From Bacteroidales bacterium UBA4231 (lineage in GTDB: Bacteria > Bacteroidota > Bacteroidia > Bacteroidales > UBA932): DNA of 64,000 nt. A model generated the notes under the pieces. That model worked only from the letters and a program-made list of their open reading frames with translations. It ran no database searches and was not told where the DNA came from. Position numbers and translations under genes: made by a program. Below are positions 8,983-17,012 of this stretch, piece by piece (the first letter of the stretch is position 1; every line of letters begins with the position of its first letter). Location of the stretch: the NCBI GenBank assembly GCA_002396335.1, contig DGXN01000025.1:1-64000 (forward strand). The letters are read 5' to 3'.

Positions 8983-10602
8983 ATGAAAGCGTATTCCTTA
9001 TTAATCCTTTTTATCAGCTTCTGCCTGCGGGCTTGTTCGCAAAGCCCGCAGCCGGCAGAGCCGGCCAGCTACCCGCCCGGTGACCAGACCTATGTCCCCG
9101 GCAACGTACGCAAAGTGCTGGACAAGCAGCAGAAAGCCGCCTTCAACTTCTTCTACGAAGGGGCCGAGCCTGAGTCCGGCCTGGCGCTGGAGGGCAACAA
9201 CCGTGGCAACACGGTGACCATCGGCGGCGGCGGTTTCGGCGTCATGGCTCTGGTCGTAGGCATGGAGCGGGGCTGGATTTCGCGTGCGCAGGGAATCGGC
9301 CAGATCAATAAGATCCTGACCTTCCTGAGCAAGGCAGACCGCTACAAAGGCGTCTGGTCGCACTGGCACAATCCGGACGGGACATTCGCCCCCTTCGGCG
9401 ACCAGTCGGCCACCGGTGACCTGGTGGAAACTTCGTTCCTGGTACAGGGCCTGATCGTGGCCCGGGAATACCTGGACAAGGACACGGCCGAAGAAAAAGC
9501 CATCCGCGAGACCATCGACCGCCTGTACGATGAAATAGACTGGGCAGGCTACACGGGAACCAGCCAGGACGGCCTGTATTGGCTCTGGTACTCCCGCGAT
9601 GACAAGTACTCCCTGAAAATTTCGGGCTGGAACGAAGCTCTGTGCACCTATCTGCTGGCTTTAGGGGCAGAGAAGAACGGCATATCGGCCGATATCTACA
9701 AAAAAGGCTGGAATGCCCCCGCCTTCCCCGGCCGCAAGGTGAACGGATACGAATTCCCCCTGGGCAACCAGGAAAAAGGCGGTCCGCTCTTCTTCAGCCA
9801 TTACTCCTTCCTGGGCTTCGACCCCAGGCACATGGCCGATGAAAACGCCTGGTATTGGCAGCAGAACCTGTCCCATACCATGCTCAACCGCCACTACTGC
9901 CTGTACGAAGCCCCCGTAAAGAATGGCTACAAAGCCGGCCTGTGGGGTCTTACCGCCTGCTACGGCGCGGGAAGCACGCCCTCCTATTCGGCCCGAAGCC
10001 CCAGGAATGACGACGGTGTCCTAGCCCCTACCGCGGCCCTGTCGGCCTTCCCTTATACGCCTTTCTATTCGGCCCAGGCCCTGATGGAACTGGACGGAAT
10101 CGAGGCCTGCAAGGGCGAATACGGCTTTGCCGATTCCTACAAACCGTCCGAAAACCAGTCCAACCGGAACCACCTGGCCATAGACCAGGGGCCCATCGTG
10201 GTGATGATCGAGAACTACCGTTCGGAACTGATCTGGCGCCTGTTCATGAAGAACGAGCGCGTGAAACAGGCCCTGCAACGGGCCGGGATCGGTGAGCCCA
10301 TCCTGAAGGAAGGCTTCCCCTATGTGGTAGCTGACAGCAAGACGGGCACTGTGGACCTGATGGCCCATCCCGATCTGGGAAAATACCAGCTGGACGGCTA
10401 TTCGGCCCAGGCGGGAACAGCCCATGTGAGCATCAAGTCAAACGCGACGATGGAAACCATCCAGGAGTTTGACGTTCCCGTTGGGGCCGGCGTGTTCCGC
10501 TTCACCTTCGATGATACCAAGGTTACCCGCGGAAAAAAGCACCAGATCTCCCTCAAGCTCCCTTCTGGCAAAACCAGCCAGCTGGAGACCATCCTGCATT
10601 AG
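8983..10602 (+). CDS. Glycoamylase-family hydrolase lipoprotein (GH144-like)
   Basis: A 539-residue lipoprotein (signal peptide with FCLRAC). A GTG lies directly before the ATG at 8983; the ATG is the likelier start. The body matches the glycoamylase domain (PF10091): an (alpha/alpha)6-type fold with the blocks GGGGFGVMALVVGMERGWI, FFSHYSFLGFDPR, YGLWGLTACYG-like YKAGLWGLTACYGAGSTPS, and the C-terminal DQGPIVVMIENYRS. Family GH144 within this group contains endo-beta-1,2-glucanases, and in Bacteroidota these occur with SusC/D and GH3 beta-glucosidases, as here. Beta-1,2-glucan is therefore the leading substrate hypothesis, but other families share the fold, so specificity is inference. Confidence 0.8.
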   Translation: MKAYSLLILFISFCLRACSQSPQPAEPASYPPGDQTYVPGNVRKVLDKQQKAAFNFFYEGAEPESGLALEGNNRGNTVTIGGGGFGVMALVVGMERGWISRAQGIGQINKILTFLSKADRYKGVWSHWHNPDGTFAPFGDQSATGDLVETSFLVQGLIVAREYLDKDTAEEKAIRETIDRLYDEIDWAGYTGTSQDGLYWLWYSRDDKYSLKISGWNEALCTYLLALGAEKNGISADIYKKGWNAPAFPGRKVNGYEFPLGNQEKGGPLFFSHYSFLGFDPRHMADENAWYWQQNLSHTMLNRHYCLYEAPVKNGYKAGLWGLTACYGAGSTPSYSARSPRNDDGVLAPTAALSAFPYTPFYSAQALMELDGIEACKGEYGFADSYKPSENQSNRNHLAIDQGPIVVMIENYRSELIWRLFMKNERVKQALQRAGIGEPILKEGFPYVVADSKTGTVDLMAHPDLGKYQLDGYSAQAGTAHVSIKSNATMETIQEFDVPVGAGVFRFTFDDTKVTRGKKHQISLKLPSGKTSQLETILH

Positions 10603-10627
10603 AGATTCGTAAATAATGATCACATAT

Positions 10628-13186
10628 ATGAAAAAGACTTTAACCATCCTGTTGGCACTGAGCGCGGCCGTCATCTCCTGTTCCAGGGAGGCCGAGTTCC
10701 CGCCCAAGCCGACATCCTCCATCGTCCTGGCTGACGAGTCGGACCTTGAACTCCTGTTCGATGAGAACGAAGCATCGAAAACGGTTAAATTCACTTCTGC
10801 CAAAGCCTGGACTGCGACTGTCCAGGAAGAGGAAGGACAGGAGTGGTGCACCCTTTCCCCCAGTGAAGGCGAAGGCGGGGAAAAGACCCTCACCGTGAGC
10901 GTAGCCCAGAACGGAAACCCCGATGAAAGGAAGACCACCGTCCTCCTGAAATCGGGCGTCACGAAGGTAATCATCACGGTAAACCAGAAGCCTTCCGGCT
11001 CCATCCTGCTTTCTCCCGCAACGGTAGAAGCGGACGCCGACGGCGGCTCCTTCAACCTGATTGCCAAAGCTATAGAAGCGTGCACGGTTTCCGTTCCCAG
11101 TGAATTCCAGTCCTGGATTACTGCATCGGCCACCAAGAGCGTCTCCACGGCTATCAGCGTGACGGTAGCGAAAAACGAGGCGATGGCGGAAAGGACGGGT
11201 CAGGTGATTGTGGCCAATGGCACCACCACCGAAACCGTCACCGTCCACCAGGCTGCCGCCCCGGCCAAGATTGTCCTCTCGATGGACAAGTTCGATTGCC
11301 CGGAGGATGAGGCCGAATTCACGGTGGATGTCACCGCCAACGTTCCTTTCACTGTCGCCATTTCCGACACCTGGGTCACTGCCGATCCTTCCAACACGGC
11401 GGAAGGCCCCAGCTTCAAGTTCACCGTCCAGGCCAATGAAACCATTGCCGACCGTTCGGCCACCATTACCTTCGCGTCGGACCAGTACGGAGTATCCAAA
11501 CAACTCACAGTCAATCAGTCCGGGAAGAAAGGAGACGGAAGCATCCGCATCCTCGCCATCGGCAACAGCTTCTCCGACGATGCCATGGAGTACCTGTACC
11601 AGATTTTGGAGCAGGCCGGTTATACCTCCATCAAACTGGGTAACCTGTATATCGGCGGTTGCACCCTGGCCACCCATGCTTCCAATTTCACCAACGAAGC
11701 CAAGGCCTACGACTACCGCGTGAATACCGACGGCAAGTGGGTCACCACCTCCTCCTACAACTCGGTGGACGCCATCAAGAGCGACAACTGGGACTACATC
11801 TCCCTGCAGCAGGCCAGCGGCTCCTCCGGCATGCCGGACACCTATGAGCCTTCGCTCACCACCCTCATCGACGGCATCAAGGCCCTCAAACCCAAAGCCA
11901 AACTGATGTGGCACATGACCTGGGCCTACCAGCAGACCAGCACCCACTCCGAGTTCCCCAACTACGGCAGCGACCAGATGACCATGTACAACGCCATCGT
12001 GAACACGGTCAAGAGCAAAGTCCTGGTAAAGGATGACATCAAAGTCCTCATTCCCTGCGGCACCGCCATCCAGAACCTGAGGACCAGCGTCATCGGCGAC
12101 AACCTCACCCGTGACGGCTATCACCTCAGCACCAATATCGGCCGCTATGTCGCCGCCCTTATGTGGGCCAAGCAGATCAGCGGCTGCGACCTGTCCACCA
12201 TCAACTGGCGCCCGGCCGGCAACGTTTACACCCAGAAGCAGATAGAAGCTATCAAAGAAGCTGTGAACAATGCCTACGAACACCCCCTGGAAGTGACGGC
12301 CTCTACCGTGACCAGTGACGACGAAGACATCAACGCTTCCCTCGAATCTGTCATCCGTGCAGGCGGTTACAACCCCGCCGACTACCAGCGCCTGTCCTTC
12401 GACCTCATCCATCCCGGCTACTACAACTCCAGCTCCAACATCCCGATGACGGTACAGACCAACATGAAGAACTACGCCACCACGCGTGTCTTCGAAAAGG
12501 CCGAATTCCCTGAAGGAACGCTGATTGTCCAGCGCGCCGGCTACGGATACCGTCCCGAAGGCTGGGTGGCCGCCGACCAGAAGAACGCCGCCCGTCCCGA
12601 CAACACCAATGTCCAGATCGTGGAAGTGAACGAGGCCTGGTGGGGTTCCTTCACGCTGCGCGCCTTCAACATCTTCAAGAGCGGCGTAGGCGACCTGACC
12701 CCCATCCTGGACGAAGTGAAGGAGTCCTTCGGCATCTTTGTCCCCAAGACGGCCTCCAACCCGGACCTGGAAAAGATCATTACCGAAAAGGGATACGATG
12801 TAAGCAAGTACAAGATGCTGAATATCGAAATCACCACTTACAGGTACTATAACTCCACCGACAAGAACATGCTGTCCACTCCCGGCACCAACATGAAGAA
12901 CTATGCTGCAACGGAAATCCTTCCCAAGTCCAAGATTCCGAACGGCTCCCTCATCGTGCAGAAAGACGGCTACCAGTATCGTCCGGAAGGCTGGACGGCG
13001 TTGGACGTAGTGACAGTGGGACGCCCTGCCAATGTTACGGATGTCCTGGTAGTGGTGGACGACGAATGGTGGCGGGAATTCAATTTCCGCGGCTTCAATC
13101 TGGCCGAAAAGGGAAATCCCGTGCTGGATGATGACCGCCAGGAGGCTCTTAAGAGCGCCTTTGGCATCTATGTCCCTGTCAAGTAA
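10628..13186 (+). CDS. BACON/DUF4886 (SGNH-hydrolase-like) surface lipoprotein
   Basis: An 852-residue lipoprotein. An in-frame ATG lies at 10616, but 10628 (MKKTLTILLALSAAVISC) gives a clean lipoprotein signal. Three BACON-type immunoglobulin-like modules follow (about 30-122, 123-212 and 213-298), each ending in a motif like TVNQ or TVHQ. Next is a DUF4886/SGNH-like hydrolase domain (about 302-540) with ILAIGNSFSDDAMEYL and DGYHLS; Ser314, Asp496 and His499 form a plausible triad. The C-terminal part is a tandem duplication (about 558-705 and 708-852) sharing TNMKNYA and YRPEGW; I do not recognise this module. BACON domains are common in surface glycan-binding proteins of PULs. The protein may bind glycan and remove acyl groups, but that is inference. 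Confidence 0.8.
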   Translation: MKKTLTILLALSAAVISCSREAEFPPKPTSSIVLADESDLELLFDENEASKTVKFTSAKAWTATVQEEEGQEWCTLSPSEGEGGEKTLTVSVAQNGNPDERKTTVLLKSGVTKVIITVNQKPSGSILLSPATVEADADGGSFNLIAKAIEACTVSVPSEFQSWITASATKSVSTAISVTVAKNEAMAERTGQVIVANGTTTETVTVHQAAAPAKIVLSMDKFDCPEDEAEFTVDVTANVPFTVAISDTWVTADPSNTAEGPSFKFTVQANETIADRSATITFASDQYGVSKQLTVNQSGKKGDGSIRILAIGNSFSDDAMEYLYQILEQAGYTSIKLGNLYIGGCTLATHASNFTNEAKAYDYRVNTDGKWVTTSSYNSVDAIKSDNWDYISLQQASGSSGMPDTYEPSLTTLIDGIKALKPKAKLMWHMTWAYQQTSTHSEFPNYGSDQMTMYNAIVNTVKSKVLVKDDIKVLIPCGTAIQNLRTSVIGDNLTRDGYHLSTNIGRYVAALMWAKQISGCDLSTINWRPAGNVYTQKQIEAIKEAVNNAYEHPLEVTASTVTSDDEDINASLESVIRAGGYNPADYQRLSFDLIHPGYYNSSSNIPMTVQTNMKNYATTRVFEKAEFPEGTLIVQRAGYGYRPEGWVAADQKNAARPDNTNVQIVEVNEAWWGSFTLRAFNIFKSGVGDLTPILDEVKESFGIFVPKTASNPDLEKIITEKGYDVSKYKMLNIEITTYRYYNSTDKNMLSTPGTNMKNYAATEILPKSKIPNGSLIVQKDGYQYRPEGWTALDVVTVGRPANVTDVLVVVDDEWWREFNFRGFNLAEKGNPVLDDDRQEALKSAFGIYVPVK

Positions 13187-13194
13187 GTATTTAC

Positions 13195-14607
13195 GTGCGG
13201 ATACTATTACCTTGCCTCTGTCTGATGCTATCCGTTGCGGCTTCGGCTGCAACGGAAGCAGCTGACGGTTATGAAAGCCGGCGGCCGGAAACGGCCGCAC
13301 GGCTTTTTGTTTCGGAGGCCGTAGAGAAAAAGATAGAGCAGACGGCCGCCCAGATTTCCGACCCCAAACTTTGCTGGATGTTCCGCAACTGCTTTCCCAA
13401 CACCCTGGACACCACCGTCCATTATGGGAAAGATGAAAACGGGGAGGATGACACCTTTATCTTCACCGGTGACATAGCGGCCATGTGGCTGCGGGATTCC
13501 GCGGCGCAGGTGTGGCCCTACCTAGCCCTGGCGACAGAAGACAGCCAGCTGCAGGCCATGATCCGGGGTCTAATCCTGCGGCAGTTCAAATGCATCCTGC
13601 TGGACCCTTATGCCAATGCGTTTTACAGGGATGCCGTAACGGGGGAGTGGGCCTCTGATTTCACCGTCATGCTCCCCGGCGTGCATGAGCGGAAGTGGGA
13701 GATCGATTCCCTGTGCTATCCCATCCGCCTGGCCTATGCCTATTGGAAGGCGACGGGGGATGACAGTGTCTTCGATGAGAGGTGGCTTTCTGTCGTGGAC
13801 GCCGTGCTGCAAACCTTCCGGGAGCAGCAGCGGAAAGACGGCGTGGGCCCGTACACTTTCATGCGAATGACCCAGTGGCAGCACGACACGGTGGAAAACG
13901 CCGGCAAGGGGAACCCACTGAAGCCGGTGGGGCTGATCGCCTCCATTTTCCGACCGTCGGACGATGCTACCATCTTCCCTTTCCTGATTCCGTCCAATTT
14001 CTTTGCCGTCGCCGTTCTCCGGAAAGCGGCCGAAATCCTGGCGCAGGTAAACTGCGACAGGGAGCGCGCCGCGCAGTGCACTGCCCTGGCGGACGAAGTG
14101 GCATCGGCCCTCAAGAAATACGCTGTGGTGAAGCATCCGCGTTACGGGAAAATCTACGCGTACGAGGTGGACGGCTACGGAAACAGCCTGATGATGGACG
14201 ACGCCAATGTCCCCAGCCTGCTGTCCCTGCCTTATCTGGGGCTTGTCCCGGTGAAAGATAATACGTATCTTCGTACCCGTCGCTTTGTCCTGAGCGAAGA
14301 CAATCCGTATTTCTTCAGAGGAACGGCGGGAGAAGGTGTGGGCGGCCCCCATATCGGCTATGACATGATTTGGCCGATGAGTATCATGATGCGGGCGTTC
14401 ACCTCCTCGGACGATATGGAAATCCGCCTGTGCCTGAGGATGTTACGGGACACGGACAACAATACCGGGCTCATCCACGAATCCTTCCACAAGGATGATC
14501 CTTCCCGCTACACCCGGGATTGGTTCGCCTGGCAAAACTCCCTTTTTGGCGAGCTCATCGTCAAACTGGTAGAGGAAGGAAAGAGCAACCTGTTTAATAA
14601 TTTATAG
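13195..14607 (+). CDS. GH125 exo-alpha-1,6-mannosidase
   Basis: A 470-residue protein starting with GTG 9 bases after the previous stop; the start is chosen because it gives a signal peptide (RILLPCLCLMLSVAASA). The family is recognised by WMFRNCFPNTLDTTV, FTGDIAAMWLRDSAAQVWPYL, YANAFYRD, the tryptophan-rich HERKWEIDSLCYPIRLAY, and MMDDANVPSLLSLPYLG. GH125 enzymes are metal-independent inverting exo-alpha-1,6-mannosidases (old name DUF1237). The predicted location is the periplasm. Its presence beside a glucanase-like enzyme and a GH3 beta-glucosidase suggests that the locus handles a mixed or mannose-decorated glycan, or works on released oligosaccharides. Confidence 0.9.
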   Translation: MRILLPCLCLMLSVAASAATEAADGYESRRPETAARLFVSEAVEKKIEQTAAQISDPKLCWMFRNCFPNTLDTTVHYGKDENGEDDTFIFTGDIAAMWLRDSAAQVWPYLALATEDSQLQAMIRGLILRQFKCILLDPYANAFYRDAVTGEWASDFTVMLPGVHERKWEIDSLCYPIRLAYAYWKATGDDSVFDERWLSVVDAVLQTFREQQRKDGVGPYTFMRMTQWQHDTVENAGKGNPLKPVGLIASIFRPSDDATIFPFLIPSNFFAVAVLRKAAEILAQVNCDRERAAQCTALADEVASALKKYAVVKHPRYGKIYAYEVDGYGNSLMMDDANVPSLLSLPYLGLVPVKDNTYLRTRRFVLSEDNPYFFRGTAGEGVGGPHIGYDMIWPMSIMMRAFTSSDDMEIRLCLRMLRDTDNNTGLIHESFHKDDPSRYTRDWFAWQNSLFGELIVKLVEEGKSNLFNNL

Positions 14608-16866
14608 ATGAAACAGATCGTATATCCAGTACTGGCCCTGGCAGCCTTGTTTTTTGCCTCCTGCTCGCCCAAGAGCGAAATGGACCGATTCGTGGACCAA
14701 CTTATGTCCAAGATGACGGTGGAGGAAAAAATCGGCCAGCTGAACCTTCCCGTGACCGGGGACATCGTCACGGGGGAGCTTAAAAGCAGCGATGTCTCCA
14801 ACCGTGTGAGAGAAGGGGAAGTGGGCGGTCTTTTCAACCTGAAAGGAACCGAAAGCATCCGCGCCATCCAGAAAATCGCCGTGGAAGAGTCCCGTCTGGG
14901 GATTCCCCTCCTGATAGGGATGGATGTCATCCACGGTTACGAGACGGTGTTCCCCATTCCGCTGGGCCTGTCCTGTTCCTGGGACATGGAGGCTGTGGAG
15001 AAGATGGCCTTCATCTCCGGGCAGGAAGCCGGTGCGGACGGCATAGCCTGGACTTTCAGCCCTATGGTGGACGTAGCCCGCGACCCCCGCTGGGGCAGGG
15101 TAAGTGAAGGCGCCGGAGAAGATCCTTTCTTGGTTTCTCAGTTCTCCCGGGCCATGGTGAGAGGCTATCAGAATGCAGGTATCCTCCCTTGTGTCAAGCA
15201 CTTCGCCCTATACGGAGCGGCAGAAGGCGGGCGCGACTACAACACCGTGGACATGAGCCGCGGCCGTATGTACAATGTGTATTTCCCTCCTTTCAAGGCC
15301 GCCGTTGAGGAAGGCGCCGGCAGCTTTATGGCCTCGTTCAACGAGATTGACGGCGTCCCGGCCACAGCCAACCGCTGGCTCCTTACGGACGTGCTCCGGA
15401 ATCAATGGGGCTTCAAAGGCTTCGTTGTGTCGGACTACACTGGCATCCTGGAAATGGTGGACCATGGGATCGGCAATTTCGAGCAGGTCAGCTTGCGCGC
15501 CCTGAATGCAGGACTGGATATGGACATGGTAAGCGAAGGTCTCTTCACCTATATCCGCACCGGTCTGGAAAAAGGCGAGATTTCTCCCGAAAGGCTGGAC
15601 CAGGCCTGCCGTCGGATCCTGGAAGCCAAATATAAACTGGGCCTTTTCCAGGACCCTTACAAGTTCTGCCGCCGCAGTAAAGAGAACCCCGACAGCCTCA
15701 TTTTCAGCGACCCCCACAGGGCCCTGGCGCGTAAGATTGCCGCCGAAAGCTTTGTCCTGCTGAAAAACGAGTCCGTCCTGCCCCTGAAAAAATCAGGCAC
15801 CATCGCCGTTGTGGGGCCGCTGGCCTCTACACGTGAGAATATGGCCGGCACCTGGAGCGTAGCCGCCAGGCTGGGCGAATGCCGCAGCCTCGTGGAGGGC
15901 ATCCGCGACGCAGTGGAAGGGAAAGCCAAAGTGCTCTATGCCAAAGGTTCCAATCTGATGTCCGACGAGCAGCTGGAAATCCGCTCCACCACCTTCGGCC
16001 GCACCATCCCTCGCGATGGCAGGAGTGACGAAGCCCTGCTCCGTGAAGCCCTTTCCACAGCTTCCCGGGCCGATGTCATCGTAGCTGCCCTGGGCGAAGC
16101 CTCCGAAATGTCCGGCGAAAGCTCCAGCCGCTCCTGCATCGACATTCCCGATGTGCAGGTTCGTCTGCTGGAAGAGCTGGTCAAGCTGGGTAAACCCGTG
16201 GTTCTGGTACTTTTCAACGGCCGTCCCCTCACCATCCAGCGCGAGGCCGCCATGGTCCCTGCCCTCCTGGATGTCTGGTTCGGCGGCTCCGAATCGGGCG
16301 ACGCCATTGCCGATGTCCTCTTCGGCGATGTGAACCCCAGCGGAAAACTCACCATGTCCTTCCCCAAGAACATGGGGCAGATTCCCATCTACTATGCGCA
16401 CAAGAACACGGGCCGTCCCCTGGAGAAAGGCAAGTGGTTCCAGAAGTTCCGCTCCAACTATCTGGACGTGGACAACGAGCCGCTGTTCCCCTTCGGCTAT
16501 GGCCTGTCTTACACCAGCTTCGAGTACGGACCCGTCCAACTTAGCACGGAAAAGCTCTCAGGATCAGGCACTTTAACTGCTTCCGTGACACTTAAGAACA
16601 CCGGCGAATACGATGGAAAGGAGGTTGTCCAGCTCTACGTCCGTGACCTGGTGGGCTCCGTTACCCGTCCCGTCAAAGAGCTTAAGGGCTTCCAAAAACT
16701 GCTGCTCAAAGCCGGCGAAAGCACCACCGTCAGCTTCACCCTCAGCCCCTCCGACCTGGGCTTCTACGACGCCGAAGGAAACTACCTCATCGAACCCGGC
16801 GACTTCCAGCTCTTCATCGGCCCCTCCAGCGAAACCCAAAACGCTGCCACTTTCACCCTGGAATAG
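14608..16866 (+). CDS. bglX: GH3 beta-glucosidase, BglX-like lipoprotein
   Basis: A 752-residue GH3 enzyme. The signal peptide has lipobox FFASC. The (beta/alpha)8 domain covers about 30-370 and contains KHFALYGAAEGGRDYN; the nucleophile is Asp276 in GFVVSDYTG. The alpha/beta sandwich (about 390-610) has ALGEASEMSGES, and the C-terminal fibronectin-III-like domain starts near 650. It begins immediately after the GH125 stop codon, the last gene of the locus. Family members release glucose from the non-reducing ends of beta-gluco-oligosaccharides. Bacteroidota GH3 enzymes specific for beta-1,2-linked oligosaccharides occur next to GH144 enzymes, which fits this neighbourhood. Confidence 0.92.
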   Translation: MKQIVYPVLALAALFFASCSPKSEMDRFVDQLMSKMTVEEKIGQLNLPVTGDIVTGELKSSDVSNRVREGEVGGLFNLKGTESIRAIQKIAVEESRLGIPLLIGMDVIHGYETVFPIPLGLSCSWDMEAVEKMAFISGQEAGADGIAWTFSPMVDVARDPRWGRVSEGAGEDPFLVSQFSRAMVRGYQNAGILPCVKHFALYGAAEGGRDYNTVDMSRGRMYNVYFPPFKAAVEEGAGSFMASFNEIDGVPATANRWLLTDVLRNQWGFKGFVVSDYTGILEMVDHGIGNFEQVSLRALNAGLDMDMVSEGLFTYIRTGLEKGEISPERLDQACRRILEAKYKLGLFQDPYKFCRRSKENPDSLIFSDPHRALARKIAAESFVLLKNESVLPLKKSGTIAVVGPLASTRENMAGTWSVAARLGECRSLVEGIRDAVEGKAKVLYAKGSNLMSDEQLEIRSTTFGRTIPRDGRSDEALLREALSTASRADVIVAALGEASEMSGESSSRSCIDIPDVQVRLLEELVKLGKPVVLVLFNGRPLTIQREAAMVPALLDVWFGGSESGDAIADVLFGDVNPSGKLTMSFPKNMGQIPIYYAHKNTGRPLEKGKWFQKFRSNYLDVDNEPLFPFGYGLSYTSFEYGPVQLSTEKLSGSGTLTASVTLKNTGEYDGKEVVQLYVRDLVGSVTRPVKELKGFQKLLLKAGESTTVSFTLSPSDLGFYDAEGNYLIEPGDFQLFIGPSSETQNAATFTLE

Positions 16867-16896
16867 CAGGCAGGTAACGTACTGAGTATCAGTAAA

Positions 16897-16941
16897 TTAC
16901 AAAAACAAAGTGTAGCAAAAAGCTACACTTTGTTTTTGTAA
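16897..16941. terminator. 20-bp perfect-stem bidirectional terminator closing the PUL
   Basis: A perfect 20-bp inverted repeat (16897-16916 with 16922-16941) encloses a loop of five A residues. The stem ends CTTTGTTTTTGTAA, so T-rich tracts occur in both directions. It lies 31 bases after the GH3 stop codon. Confidence 0.85.
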
Positions 16942-16996
16942 ATGCCTCAGTGACAGGCGATTGGGTGTCGGGTTTTGATTTGCTGGTGGAAAAGCG

Positions 16997-17004
16997 TATC
17001 TTTG
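16997..17004 (+). promoter_or_regulatory. TATCTTTG -7 box of the S51/ATP-grasp gene
   Basis: TATCTTTG lies 8 bases before ATG 17013, so the transcript would be nearly leaderless. The same box and spacing occur at 1277-1293. Confidence 0.65.
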
Positions 17005-17012
17005 CGCATTGT

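Noticed and set aside
10640-13300. 886-codon open frame on the minus strand opposite the BACON/SGNH gene
   Set aside because: It is a shadow of a GC-rich gene: no family motifs, low-complexity Val/Gly/His composition, and the plus-strand protein has clear domains and a signal peptide.
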